DNA of 64,000 nucleotides from Janibacter cremeus. Its GTDB lineage: Bacteria; Actinomycetota; Actinomycetes; Actinomycetales; Dermatophilaceae. The number at the start of each line of letters is the position of its first letter. Positions within the stretch are counted from its first letter, which is position 1. Below the pieces are notes generated by a model. That model was not told the origin of the DNA and did not search any database. It worked only from the letters and a program-made list of their open reading frames with translations. This document shows, piece after piece, positions 1 through 8,428 of the stretch. The stretch lies in contig NZ_CP115184.1 of the NCBI RefSeq assembly GCF_029395675.1, forward strand, positions 3,038,001 to 3,102,000. Direction: 5' to 3'. The position numbers and the translations under genes are program-made.

Positions 1-150
1 GGGGCGCTGTGCTCCGACGGCTACCAAGCGAAGATCCAGGGCATCCAGGTCTTCAACGACTTCCTGCACTTCTCGCCCGAGGCGACCCCGATGATCTGGG
101 ACCACCTCCTCGGCCGGGTCAGCGAGAGCTACGAGCAGGCGGCTCCATGA
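1..150 (+). CDS. C-terminal end of an acyltransferase/SGNH protein (5' truncated by window)
   Basis: An open frame enters at base 1 and stops at TGA 148-150, giving the last 49 residues of a protein. The end reads GALCSDGYQ, then FLHFSPEA, and closely matches the end of the next gene (GALCADGYT, then TVHYSPAG). This looks like the Asp-x-x-His region of an SGNH domain following an acyltransferase-3 membrane domain, so the two genes are probably tandem paralogues. Its stop overlaps the next start in an ATGA, suggesting coupled translation. The N-terminal part, and therefore the substrate, cannot be judged here. Confidence 0.75.
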   Translation, partial: GALCSDGYQAKIQGIQVFNDFLHFSPEATPMIWDHLLGRVSESYEQAAP

Positions 151-2180
151 GCCTGACCCGCATCACCGGGGGGTTGACCACCTCCGCCGGCACCCAACGG
201 CTCGCGGCCCTGGACGGGTACCGCGGGCTCTTCGTCGTCCTCGTGCTCCTCTACCACTTCGGCGTCACGGCACTCGTCGGCGGCTGGGTCGGGATCAACC
301 ACTTCTTCGCCTTCTCCGGGTACCTGATCACCAGACTTCTCATCTCCGAGTTCGCCAAGAACGGCACCATCGACGTACTGCGCTTCTACCGCCGCCGGGC
401 CGAGCGACTGCTGCCCGCGCTGCTCGTCGCCTGCTCCGCGATCCTCGTCTCGGGGTTCTTCGCGGGGTCGGCCGACCGGCACCGCGACGCGGGTGACGTC
501 CTCGCGACGGTGTTCTTCGTGCAGAACTGGCGGCTCGTCAGCCAGGAGGACGCGTACTTCGAGCAGGTCGGCGACCCCTCGCCGCTGCGGCACGCGTGGA
601 CCCTCGGCGTGGAGGAGCAGTTCTACCTCCTCGTGCCGGCACTCGTGGCGCTGATCTTCCTGCTCTTCCGGCGCAGCCGCACCGGCCGATTCGTCGTCGT
701 GGCCGGGTTGGCGCTGGCCTCGGCCTGGTGGACCGCCCACCTCGCCGGCTCCGGGGTCGACTTCTCCCGCCTCTACTACGGCACCGACACCCGCGCGCAG
801 GCGCTGCTCGTCGGGGCCGCGATGGCCGTGCTCATCGGACGGGACCACCGGGGACGACTGGGGCGGCGCCCTTCGCTCCCGATGACGCAGGTGATCGGCG
901 TGCTCGGGTTCGCCATCTCCCTGTCGGCCTTCTTCGTCGTCGGTGCACGCAGCGAGTGGCTCTTCACGAGCGGCGGCATGCTCCTCTTCGCGGTCGGCGC
1001 CGGGATGATGGGGCTGACCGCGACCGACCCGCGCCCGATGCTCATCAACCGCATCGCCGGATGGGCGCCGGCCGCGCTGCTGGGCCAGATGACCTACGGG
1101 CTCTACCTCTACCACTGGCCGATCCACCTCTGGCTCGGCCCGGCGCTCGAGGCGCTGCCGCTCGCGGTCTCGGTCCTCGTCCAGCTCGCCGTGACCGTCG
1201 TCGTCGCGTTCGTCTCCTTCAGGTGGCTCGAGGTGCCGGTGCTCCAGCACGGCTTCGGGGTCCTCCTGCCCGACCGCCTGCGTCGGCGCCCGGCCGGCCG
1301 TCGTGGTCGACGAGCCCGCCGTGGCGGCGTCCCCGTGTGGTCGGTGCCGGTGGCCGCCACGGCCGTCGTCGCGGTCCTCGCCGCGTTCACCGTCACCCGG
1401 CCGGTGAGCACGGCCGACCTCGACGTCCCGCCGCTGGTCGTCTCCGACGGGGAGTTCACCCGCGCCGACCCGCCGGTCGACGTCGCCCTGCTCGGCGACT
1501 CGGTCGGGGTCTCCCTGGCCAAGGGCTGGCGCAGCGAGGACTACCCGGGAGTGACGCTGAGCAACCAGGCCCGGATCGGCTGCGACCTCATCGACGCACC
1601 GCTCATCGCCGACGGGGAGCCGATGGCCGAGTTCGAGGGCTGCGACGAGTGGCGCAGCGGCTGGCCGGCGAAGGTCCAGCAGGCTGGCTCGCAGAGCCTG
1701 CTCGTGCTCCCCGGCGTCCAGTTCATCGGTGACCACGAGGTCGACGGCGAGCTCGTCGAGTCCCGCAGCCCGCAGGCGGCCGAGCTGATCAAGCGCACCC
1801 TCACCGACATCGAGCAGCGGGCGAAGGGGGCCGGGGTGACCGACGTGCAGGTCGCCACGATGCCGTGCCGGCAGGTCGACCCGAACAAGCTCGACCCCGC
1901 CCTGCGGCAGTTCGCCGGCCCGATCTCCGACCCCGCCAACATGGCCTGGGTCAACGAGACCGTCACCGCGTGGGCGAAGGGGGAGGGAGACGGCGCCGAG
2001 CCGACCGCCGGCGTCGACCGCGAGGTCCTCGACCTGCACGGCGCGCTGTGCGCCGACGGTTACACCGGCGAGGTCAACGGCATCCAGCTCTACGAGGACA
2101 CGGTGCACTACTCCCCGGCCGGTGCGGCGAGCGTCTGGACGTGGTTGACCCCGCGCCTGGTCGAGGCGACACACCGCTGA
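147..2180 (+). CDS. acyltransferase 3 family protein with C-terminal SGNH domain (OafA/YrhL-like)
   Basis: The product is 677 aa. Residues 20-40 carry the LDGYRGL and LLYHF motifs that begin acyltransferase-3 membrane domains (His37 is the expected catalytic base), followed by about ten hydrophobic segments to residue ~425, including FFAFSGYLI. A soluble tail has the SGNH nucleophile motif LLGDSVG near residue 451 and the late D-x-x-H (DTVHYSP) near residue 651. Such proteins O-acetylate cell-surface polysaccharide or peptidoglycan from the cytoplasmic membrane; the target here is unknown. ATG 147 is chosen because it overlaps the upstream stop; an earlier in-frame start would run through the preceding gene. 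The gene is the second of a tandem pair and is followed by a hairpin repeat array. Confidence 0.9.
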   Translation: MSLTRITGGLTTSAGTQRLAALDGYRGLFVVLVLLYHFGVTALVGGWVGINHFFAFSGYLITRLLISEFAKNGTIDVLRFYRRRAERLLPALLVACSAILVSGFFAGSADRHRDAGDVLATVFFVQNWRLVSQEDAYFEQVGDPSPLRHAWTLGVEEQFYLLVPALVALIFLLFRRSRTGRFVVVAGLALASAWWTAHLAGSGVDFSRLYYGTDTRAQALLVGAAMAVLIGRDHRGRLGRRPSLPMTQVIGVLGFAISLSAFFVVGARSEWLFTSGGMLLFAVGAGMMGLTATDPRPMLINRIAGWAPAALLGQMTYGLYLYHWPIHLWLGPALEALPLAVSVLVQLAVTVVVAFVSFRWLEVPVLQHGFGVLLPDRLRRRPAGRRGRRARRGGVPVWSVPVAATAVVAVLAAFTVTRPVSTADLDVPPLVVSDGEFTRADPPVDVALLGDSVGVSLAKGWRSEDYPGVTLSNQARIGCDLIDAPLIADGEPMAEFEGCDEWRSGWPAKVQQAGSQSLLVLPGVQFIGDHEVDGELVESRSPQAAELIKRTLTDIEQRAKGAGVTDVQVATMPCRQVDPNKLDPALRQFAGPISDPANMAWVNETVTAWAKGEGDGAEPTAGVDREVLDLHGALCADGYTGEVNGIQLYEDTVHYSPAGAASVWTWLTPRLVEATHR

Positions 2181-2185
2181 GCCCT

Positions 2186-2289
2186 GCCACGCCGGCTGAG
2201 GAGCTTGCGCAGCAAGCGTCGCCACGTCGGCTAGGAGCGTGCGCAGCAAACGTCGCCACGCCGGCTGAGGAGCTTGCGCAGCAAGCGTC
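2186..2289. repeat. three tandem ~35-bp hairpin repeats
   Basis: Copies lie at 2186-2220, 2221-2254 and 2255-2289. The outer two are identical over 35 bp; the middle one is 34 bp and diverged. Each outer copy contains the stem-loop GCTTGC-GCA-GCAAGC. The array fills the gap between the acyltransferase stop and pdxH. It resembles REP-type intergenic elements and may help end transcription, but it has no T-tract. Confidence 0.8.
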
Positions 2290-2304
2290 TCGAAGCCACC
2301 GCCG

Positions 2305-2310
2305 TACGCT
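2305..2310 (+). promoter_or_regulatory. -10 box of a probable leaderless pdxH transcript
   Basis: TACGCT lies 6 nt upstream of the pdxH ATG and no Shine-Dalgarno sequence is visible. The same TAnnnT plus 6-7 nt layout recurs before at least ten other starts in the window. Confidence 0.5.
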
Positions 2311-2316
2311 GGCGCC

Positions 2317-3021
2317 ATGAGCGCTTCTCCCGACGGGATCATCCCGCGCACCCCGCCGAACCCGGACCACGTGGACTACTCCGGCGAGGGGCTGACCGAG
2401 GACGAGGTGCCGGCTGCTCCCTTCGCCCTGGTGACGACGTGGATCGACGCCGCCCGCGCGCGGCAGGCGTACCTCGGCGACGTGCCCGAGCCGCTGTCCT
2501 TCGCGGTCGCGACGGTCGATGCCGACGGCCGCCCGGACGTGCGCACCGTGCTCATGCGATTCCTCGACGCGGACGGGCCGGGCTTCGTCACCAACCTCGA
2601 CTCGACGAAGTCCCGCCAGCTGCAGGCCGCACCGGTCATCGCGGCGACCCTCACCTGGCCGTCGATGTTCCGCGCGATCCGCTTCCGCGGACGGGCCGAG
2701 CGCGTGGGGGACACCGAGATCGACGCCTACTTCACCGACCGGCCGCGGGGCTCGCAGCTGAGCGCCTGGGTCTCCCACCAGTCCGCCCCGGTCGAGGGCC
2801 GCGAGCCGCTCGAGCGCGCGTGGGCCGAGGTCGAGGAGCGCTACGAGGGGCAGGACGTGCCGCGACCGGAGTTCTGGGGCGGTTGGCGGATCGTCTGCGA
2901 CGAGCTCGAGGCGTGGGCGGGGCGCAGCAACCGGCTCCACGACCGCTTCCGCTGGACCCGCGTCGCCGAGGGCGGCCTCGATGACCCCGCCGCGTGGACG
3001 CTCGAGCGCCTGCAGCCCTGA
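2317..3021 (+). CDS. pdxH: pyridoxamine 5'-phosphate oxidase
   Basis: A 234-aa flavoprotein that oxidises pyridoxine or pyridoxamine 5'-phosphate to pyridoxal phosphate with FMN and O2, in the cytosol. The family signatures are in order: RTVLMR (76-81, FMN phosphate contact), TNLDSTKSRQL (92-102), RPRGSQLSAW (142-151) continuing into VSHQS, and a C-terminal segment with WGGWRI, RLHDRF and a terminal LQP. Length matches typical PdxH (about 210-235 aa). The start is supported by a -10 box 6 nt upstream. The gene stands alone between the hairpin array and a convergent dehydrogenase. Confidence 0.95.
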   Translation: MSASPDGIIPRTPPNPDHVDYSGEGLTEDEVPAAPFALVTTWIDAARARQAYLGDVPEPLSFAVATVDADGRPDVRTVLMRFLDADGPGFVTNLDSTKSRQLQAAPVIAATLTWPSMFRAIRFRGRAERVGDTEIDAYFTDRPRGSQLSAWVSHQSAPVEGREPLERAWAEVEERYEGQDVPRPEFWGGWRIVCDELEAWAGRSNRLHDRFRWTRVAEGGLDDPAAWTLERLQP

Positions 3022-3052
3022 CTGTGGTCCGCGGCTGGAGGATCACGCTCGT

Positions 3053-3134
3053 CCTTGGCGCACCGCCCGGACTCGTTGGTCTGCACCGAGCCTTGTCGTG
3101 ACGGTCCGGGCGGCGGCCTGAGCCGGACGAACCC
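3053..3134 (+). repeat. dispersed hairpin element, copy 1
   Basis: The flank CCTTGGCGC (3053-3061) is followed by a perfect 10-bp stem, CCGCCCGGAC (3063-3072) with GTCCGGGCGG (3104-3113), then the second flank CGGCCTGAGCCGGAC (3114-3128). The same flanks with different stem sequence occur at 3175-3257 (inverted) and 9407-9486. It lies in the convergent gap after pdxH, head to head with copy 2. Confidence 0.7.
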
Positions 3135-3174
3135 GACCCTCCACCCGCTGCGGCAGGAGCGGGCGAGGGGGCAT

Positions 3175-3257
3175 GGGGTCTGCCCGGCTCAGGCCGAAGT
3201 CCGCACTGTGCAACCGGGTGAGCGTCGCAACCAAGTCGTGCGGACTTCGCGCCAAGG
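3175..3257 (-). repeat. dispersed hairpin element, copy 2
   Basis: Read on the minus strand: CCTTGGCGC (3257-3249), a 12-bp stem CGAAGTCCGCAC pairing with GTGCGGACTTCG (+ strand positions 3238-3249 and 3195-3206), then GGCCTGAGCCGGGC. Compared with copy 3, one stem position changes A/T to C/G on both arms, a compensatory change. The unique part of the 3022-3306 gap holds nothing else I can recognise. Confidence 0.75.
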
Positions 3258-3306
3258 GCAGACGCCATCCCCTTCGTCCGCGGTCCCCACGCCGCGGAGA
3301 CTTGTC

Positions 3307-4608
3307 CTACCAGTGGTGCATCGACGCCCGGACCACGCCGGCGATGTCCTCCTCGGTGATCTCGCGCGGGGCGGTGGCGAGCAGGCGCTGCTGCTGCATG
3401 GTCCCGGAGACGATGCCGTCGACGTCCGCGTCGGTGTAGCCGATCTCCGCCAGGCCCGAGGGCTGGTCGATGTCGCGCATGAGCCGTCGGAGCACGGCCG
3501 GCAGCCGCTGCGGAGGGGCGACGTCCGCGTCGAGGCCCTGCGGGTCGAGCCAGGCCGCCGCCGTCAGGTGCCGCTCCGGGTTGGCGCTGAAGGTCATCTC
3601 GAATGCCGCCGGTGCCGTCGAGGCGACCGCCATCCCGTGCGGGACCATCGCCTCGCCCGCGTCGTAGCCCGCGGGCCGGAAGTCCGAGCCGATGTCGTGG
3701 ATGCGCCCGGCGACGGGGTAGGCGTTGGCGTGCGGCACGTGCACGCCCGCGTTGCCGAAGCCCATCCCCGCGAAGGTCGCCGCCAGGGCCATGTCGGTCC
3801 GCGCCGACTCCTCGCCCGCGACGGCCGACCGGAAGGCGCCCGCGAGCAGCTGCATCGCCCGCTCTGCGTACATGTCCGCGATCGGGTTCGCGCCGCAGTA
3901 CGGCACCCGCTGCTCGGCGCTCTTGTGCTCGTAGCTGGTGTAGGGGCGGGCCGTCCACGACTCGAGGGCGTGGCACAGGATGTCCATCCCGGCCGAGGCG
4001 GTGACGCCGGGCGGCTGGGTCGCGGTCAGCTCCGGGTCGACGACCGCGAGCACCGGCCGCAGCCGCTCGTGGCTGATGCCCGTCTTGACCTTGGCCGCGA
4101 GCACGTCGAGGACGCAGATCGTCGTCGACTCGCTGCCCGTGCCGGTGGTCGTCGGGACCGCGACGACCGGCAGCACCGGGTGCTCCGGTGCCCGACCACC
4201 CCCGACCGGTGCGTTGACGTAGTCCATCAGCTCGCCGGGGTTGCTCAGCAGCAACGAGACCGCCTTGGCCGTGTCGATGGCCGACCCGCCGCCCACGGCG
4301 ACGACGACGTCGGGGCGGGGCGCCCCCTTCGCCCGCTCGACGGCCGTGGCCAGCGACGCGTCGCTCGGCTCGACCGCGGCCGAGTCGTGGACCTCCGCGA
4401 CGAGCCCGGCCGATCGCAGTGCCTGCGCCACCCGCTCCGGGTGGCCGGTCGCGACCAGCTGTGGGTCGGTGACCACGAGGACGGTGCGTGCGCCGAGGGC
4501 GGCGACGTCGTGGCCGATCTCGGCGACGGAGCCGGGGCCGAACTTCAGCTTCGGCGCGGCATAGGTGAAGACGGACTCGGGGGTGGAGGAGCTCGGTCGT
4601 GTGGTCAT
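3307..4608 (-). CDS. iron-containing alcohol dehydrogenase, hydroxyacid-oxoacid transhydrogenase-like
   Basis: A 433-aa group III (iron-containing) alcohol dehydrogenase. The NAD-binding motif GGGSAID is at 106-112 and TTTGTGSE at 153-160. Likely metal ligands are Asp209, His213 (DILCH), His290 or His293 (HVPH) and the His of MVPHGM near 324. The insertion with YCGANPIADMYAERAM and the end IDQPSGLAEIGY resemble mitochondrial-type ADHFE1/HOT enzymes, which pass reducing equivalents between 4-hydroxybutyrate and 2-oxoglutarate. That substrate is inferred from family likeness only. The ATG overlaps the stop of the upstream SDR by one base (TGATG), so the two are co-translated and may act on related hydroxy/oxo acids. 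Confidence 0.85.
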   Translation of the reverse strand: MTTRPSSSTPESVFTYAAPKLKFGPGSVAEIGHDVAALGARTVLVVTDPQLVATGHPERVAQALRSAGLVAEVHDSAAVEPSDASLATAVERAKGAPRPDVVVAVGGGSAIDTAKAVSLLLSNPGELMDYVNAPVGGGRAPEHPVLPVVAVPTTTGTGSESTTICVLDVLAAKVKTGISHERLRPVLAVVDPELTATQPPGVTASAGMDILCHALESWTARPYTSYEHKSAEQRVPYCGANPIADMYAERAMQLLAGAFRSAVAGEESARTDMALAATFAGMGFGNAGVHVPHANAYPVAGRIHDIGSDFRPAGYDAGEAMVPHGMAVASTAPAAFEMTFSANPERHLTAAAWLDPQGLDADVAPPQRLPAVLRRLMRDIDQPSGLAEIGYTDADVDGIVSGTMQQQRLLATAPREITEEDIAGVVRASMHHW

Positions 4609-5348
4609 CAGGACTCCCGGTGGACCTTGTGCTGGGCTGCCTGCGCGCGGGGCTTGATCACGAGCAGGTCGACGTTGACGTGCGGGGGGCGGGTGGCCAT
4701 CCAGGTGATGGCATCGGCGACGTCCTCCGCGACGAGGGGCTCGGCGACGCCTTCGTAGACCTTCTCGGCGCGCTCGGAGTCACCCTTGAAGCGGGTGAGC
4801 GAGAAGCCTTCCGTGTGGACCATGCCCGGTGCGATCTCGGTGATGCGCACCGGCTGGTCGACCAGCTCCAGGCGCATCGTCTCGGTCATCGTGGCCAGGC
4901 CGTGCTTGGCGGCGGTGTACCCCGCGCCGCCCTCGTAGGAGATCCGTCCGGCGGTCGAGCCGACGTTGACGATGATCCCCTCGCCGGCGACGAGCGCGGG
5001 CAGCAGCGCCTGGACCACGCGCAGGGTGCCGATCACGTTGACCTCGTACATCGTGCGCCAGTCCTCGATGTCGGCCGAGGCGACCGGGTCGAGGCCGTAC
5101 GCGCCACCGGCGTTGTTGACGAGGACGTCGAGGCGCTCCCCGATCTCCTCGACGAGCGCGGCGACGTCGTCGGCATCGGTGACATCGCAGGTGACGGCGC
5201 GCCCGTCGATCTCGGCTGCCAGGTCGTTGATCCGGTCGGTGCGACGGGCCGCGCAGACGACCTCGTGGCCGGCTGCGGCGAGGGCGCGTGCGGTGGCGGC
5301 GCCGATGCCGGAGCTGGCGCCGGTGACGAGGGCGAGCGGGCGGGACAT
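4608..5348 (-). CDS. SDR family NAD(P)-dependent oxidoreductase
   Basis: A 246-aa classical short-chain dehydrogenase. It has the cofactor motif TGASSGIG (9-16), NNAG in the middle, an active-site Ser in NVGSTAG and the catalytic pair in YTAAK, with length normal for the family. The tail resembles YdfG-type 3-hydroxy acid dehydrogenases (APGMVHTEGFSLTRF). ATG 5348 is preferred over upstream starts because the Rossmann motif must begin near residue 9, and GAGGAG lies just before it. It overlaps the following dehydrogenase gene by one base. The exact substrate is unknown. Confidence 0.88.
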   Translation of the reverse strand: MSRPLALVTGASSGIGAATARALAAAGHEVVCAARRTDRINDLAAEIDGRAVTCDVTDADDVAALVEEIGERLDVLVNNAGGAYGLDPVASADIEDWRTMYEVNVIGTLRVVQALLPALVAGEGIIVNVGSTAGRISYEGGAGYTAAKHGLATMTETMRLELVDQPVRITEIAPGMVHTEGFSLTRFKGDSERAEKVYEGVAEPLVAEDVADAITWMATRPPHVNVDLLVIKPRAQAAQHKVHRES

Positions 5349-5373
5349 GGGGACTCCTCGGTGACGAAGGGGT

Positions 5374-6129
5374 TCAGGCTGCGGGTGCGGTTCCGGGGAT
5401 GAGGTCGCGCGGGATGGCGATCCACGTCGCGGCGGCGCTCGCGAGGAGGCGGTCACCGTCGTGGAGGGCCGTGCCCGACCACCGTTTGCGGCCCTCACGA
5501 CCGGTGGACCACGCGGTGACCACGAGCTCCCGGTCGCGGGGGACGTTGGCGTGGAGGGACGCGACGAAGGTGCCGAGCAGCAGCGGGTCCTCGTCGATGC
5601 CGGCCGCGAACGCGCCCGGGCAGTCCAGGGCGGCGAGGACCGGCGGCAGGCCCTCCTCGGTGAGGGTGACCGGGGAGGCGAGCAGGCCCGGTCGCGACGC
5701 CACCGGACTGGCGTAGACGTGCAGGCCCTCCGGCGCCTCCGGCCCGCACACGTAGCAGCCGGGGAAGGGGTGTCCGGCCGGGTCGAAGGCCGCGGCGGCG
5801 GTCCGGGCCGCCTCGAGGGTGACCGGGGCGGTGATCTGCGCCGTCGGGGTCCCGGCGCGGCGGGCCGTGCCCAGGAGGGTCTCCTCGTGGAGGAGGTGGA
5901 CGGCCAGCTCCTCGGGCTCGTCGACCGTGCCGTCGACCTCCCACCGCAGCGGTCGGCCGAGCGGGGTGGGGGCGGTGAGGCGTACCGTCACCGAGGTCGG
6001 GCCCCCATCGGCCGGGGCGAGGTCCTCGAGACGCTCGGTGAGCATCCCGCTGACCCAGCCGCCGTTGCCGCACCCGGGCGGGCCGGCTCGGCGGTCGGGG
6101 ACGATCGTCGGCGTGGCTGTGGTGTGCAC
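5374..6129 (-). CDS. conserved protein, probable hot-dog fold thioesterase-like
   Basis: About 251 aa. The central motif HPFPGCYVCG followed by PEAPEGLHVY, and the later NVPRDRELVVTAW and ASAAATWIA segments, resemble actinobacterial double hot-dog proteins annotated as thioesterase-like; I do not see a proven catalytic set. Two adjacent GTG codons (6132 and 6129) could start it. I chose 6129 because a -10-like TAGGTT ends 6 nt before it, matching the leaderless pattern seen elsewhere. It shares strand and a 25-nt gap with the downstream SDR/dehydrogenase pair, so an operon is plausible. Confidence 0.55.
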   Translation of the reverse strand: MHTTATPTIVPDRRAGPPGCGNGGWVSGMLTERLEDLAPADGGPTSVTVRLTAPTPLGRPLRWEVDGTVDEPEELAVHLLHEETLLGTARRAGTPTAQITAPVTLEAARTAAAAFDPAGHPFPGCYVCGPEAPEGLHVYASPVASRPGLLASPVTLTEEGLPPVLAALDCPGAFAAGIDEDPLLLGTFVASLHANVPRDRELVVTAWSTGREGRKRWSGTALHDGDRLLASAAATWIAIPRDLIPGTAPAA

Positions 6130-6172
6130 CACGCCAACCTATCGACCACACGACGAAGGGGGACACGGGCCC

Positions 6173-7399
6173 GTGACCGACGAGTTCGCCTGGCGGCGGA
6201 TCGCCATCCCGGCCTTCGGCCCCACCCTGCTGTCCGCCGGTGCCCTGGGCGCGGTCGTGCCGGTCGCCGCGCTGCGCGCCGACGAGCTCGGCGCCGACCT
6301 GGGGACGGCCGCCTTCGTCGTCGCGCTCACCGGGGTCGGCCAGCTGCTCGGGGTGCTGCCGGCGGGCTCGCTCGTCGCGCGGATCGGGGAGCGGGCGACG
6401 CTGGTGCGGGCCGGGGCCATCGACGTCGTCGCCCTGGTGGTCGCCGGCTGGGCGCCGAGCCTGTGGCTGATGGCGCTCGCCCTGCTCGCGAGCGGGTTCG
6501 CGTCGAGTGCCTTCCTCCTCGCCCGGCAGGGCTTCATGATCGACGTGCTGCCGGGCGAGCGGCTCGCGCGGGGGATGTCGCTGCTCGGCGGGTCCATGCG
6601 CACGGGCCTCCTCCTCGGTCCCGCCCTCGGGGCGCTGGCGATCGGGCCGATGGGGCTGCAGGGTGCGTACGCGGTCGCGGCGGTGCTCGCCACGGCCTCG
6701 CTCGTCACGGTCGTGGCCAGCCCCGACCTCACGGGGGAGCACGAGCGCGCCCGCGCCGCGGAGCCGCACTCAGCGGTGCTGAGCGTCGTCCGGCTGCACA
6801 CGCGACTGCTGCTCACCCAGGGGATCGCCGTCCTCGTCATCTCCGCCCTGCGCGCCGCCCGGCTCGTGGTCCTCCCGCTGTGGGCGATCCACATCGGGCT
6901 CGACGGCGTGGACTCCTCGCAGATCTTCGTCGTGGCCGGCGTCGCGGAGCTCTTCCTCGTCTACCCGGGCGGGTGGGCGATGGATCGTCTGGGCCGGGTC
7001 TGGGTCGTGACCGGGCTGCTGGTCATCGTCTCCGGCTCCTTCCTCGTGCTGCCCGTGGCGGAGACGAAGGGGGCGCTCCTCGCCGTCGCTCTCGTCATGG
7101 CCATCGGCAACGGCCTCGGTGCGGGGATCGTCATGACCCTCGGGGCGGACGCCGCTCCGCGGCAGGACCGGGCCCAGTTCCTCGGGGCGTGGCGGCTCAT
7201 GGGGGAGGCCGGGAACGCGAGCGGGTCGCTCGGGCTGAGCGCCGTCACCGCGCTGGTCTCCCTGCCCGCAGCGGCCGTCTCGCTCGGGGTCGTCGGTCTC
7301 GCCGGTCTGGGGTGGGCGAGAGTGTTCATCTCCCGGGCCGATCGGGAGCGGGTGGGCGGCCCCGCGGACGGGCCCGGACGCTGGACGGACAAGGCATGA
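6173..7399 (+). CDS. MFS transporter
   Basis: A 408-aa membrane protein with about 12 hydrophobic segments. Signs of the superfamily are the loop ARIGERATLVRAG between helices 2 and 3 and WAMDRLGRVWVV at the equivalent place in the second half. GTG 6173 follows a good ribosome site (GAAGGGGG). The stop overlaps the start region of a DtxR-type regulator (ATGA at 7396-7399), so the pair is co-expressed, which hints at a metal- or siderophore-linked role, but the substrate cannot be read from sequence. Confidence 0.82.
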   Translation: MTDEFAWRRIAIPAFGPTLLSAGALGAVVPVAALRADELGADLGTAAFVVALTGVGQLLGVLPAGSLVARIGERATLVRAGAIDVVALVVAGWAPSLWLMALALLASGFASSAFLLARQGFMIDVLPGERLARGMSLLGGSMRTGLLLGPALGALAIGPMGLQGAYAVAAVLATASLVTVVASPDLTGEHERARAAEPHSAVLSVVRLHTRLLLTQGIAVLVISALRAARLVVLPLWAIHIGLDGVDSSQIFVVAGVAELFLVYPGGWAMDRLGRVWVVTGLLVIVSGSFLVLPVAETKGALLAVALVMAIGNGLGAGIVMTLGADAAPRQDRAQFLGAWRLMGEAGNASGSLGLSAVTALVSLPAAAVSLGVVGLAGLGWARVFISRADRERVGGPADGPGRWTDKA

Positions 7400-7407
7400 T
7401 GGAGCCT

Positions 7408-8121
7408 GTGAAGGATCTCATCGACACCACGGAGATGTACCTCCGCACCATCTTCGAGCTCGAGGAGGAGGGCATCCCCCCGATGCGCGCCCGCATCGCG
7501 GAGCGCCTCGGCCACTCGGGACCGACCGTCTCGCAGACGATCGCCCGGATGGAGCGGGACGGACTCGTCAGCCTGGGGGCCAACCGTCAGCTCGTGCTCT
7601 CCGAGGAGGGCCAGCAGCTGGCGACGCGCGTGATGCGCAAGCACCGCCTCGCCGAGCGCCTGCTCGTCGACATCATCGGCCTGGAGTGGGAGCACGTCCA
7701 TGACGAGGCCTGCCGGTGGGAGCACGTGATGAGCGAGCGGGTGGAGCGCAAGATCCTCGGGATCCTGCCCGACCACCGCGAGTCCCCCTACGGGACCCCG
7801 ATCCCGGGGCTGGACGAGCTGCTCAGCGGCGAGGACGAGGTCGACGACTACCTGGAGGGCATGACGAGCCTGAGCGAGGCGGTGGAGTCGGACCCGGTCG
7901 GGGACTTCCGGGTGCGCCGGATCGGTGAGCCGGCCCAGGTGGACACCGACGCCCTGACCCTGCTCACCGAGGCCCAGCTGCGGCCCGGGGTGGTCGTCCA
8001 GGTCTCGCTCGACGACGAGGACCGGATCCTCGTCCAGCGCGACGGCGCGGACGTCGCCGACGCCGTGGCGCTGCCCCGCGAAGTCGCCGACCACGTCTTC
8101 GTCGAGGCCGTCGCGCGGTGA
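7408..8121 (+). CDS. DtxR/IdeR family metal-dependent transcriptional regulator
   Basis: A 237-aa repressor of the IdeR type, which binds DNA when loaded with Fe(II). The N-terminal winged helix matches the family closely (DTTEMYLRTI, then GPTVSQTIARMERDGLV). The ancillary and primary metal residues are in place: Met10 in TTEMY, and Cys, Glu and His in ACRWEHVMSE. A C-terminal SH3-like domain follows (residues ~145-237). GTG 7408 is chosen because IdeR proteins begin about seven residues before TTEMY; ATG 7396, overlapping the MFS stop, is the alternative. Its coupling to the MFS gene suggests shared iron (or Mn) control. Confidence 0.9.
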   Translation: MKDLIDTTEMYLRTIFELEEEGIPPMRARIAERLGHSGPTVSQTIARMERDGLVSLGANRQLVLSEEGQQLATRVMRKHRLAERLLVDIIGLEWEHVHDEACRWEHVMSERVERKILGILPDHRESPYGTPIPGLDELLSGEDEVDDYLEGMTSLSEAVESDPVGDFRVRRIGEPAQVDTDALTLLTEAQLRPGVVVQVSLDDEDRILVQRDGADVADAVALPREVADHVFVEAVAR

Positions 8122-8220
8122 CTCCTGACCGCGTCCGGTACCTTCCGTGACCTTGGCGTGACATCCCCGTGATCTCCATGTACGGTCGGGGCGTCCGCCT
8201 CCCCTGGGCGGATCCGTCGA

Positions 8221-8415
8221 GCGGCGCCGAGTCCTGCCACCGCGACTGACGGGCTTTGACGAACACCGCTTGGCAGGAGCGGGGGACCCACACCGGGGCA
8301 TCGCAGATGCTCCTCGGGGTGAAGTCCCGCGGAGACGGGTCACCACGGTGATCCGCCGCCACGGGGCCGGGCCGCACCTCTGGCCCGAACCCGACAGCTG
8401 ACCTCGTAGGCGGGA
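8221..8415 (+). ncRNA. ydaO-yuaA cyclic di-AMP riboswitch
   Basis: The leader of the NlpC/P60 gene contains the conserved blocks of this riboswitch: GCGCCGAGTCC near 8223, GCGGGGGACCCA at 8280-8291, GGGGTGAAGTCCCGC at 8316-8330, and CGAACCCGACAGCTGACC at 8386-8403 followed by TCGTAGGCG. In actinobacteria this class typically controls cell-wall hydrolase and resuscitation-factor genes, turning expression off when c-di-AMP binds. The position immediately before a wall hydrolase fits. Exact boundaries were set by eye. Confidence 0.88.
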
Positions 8416-8428
8416 GAGGTAGACAACT

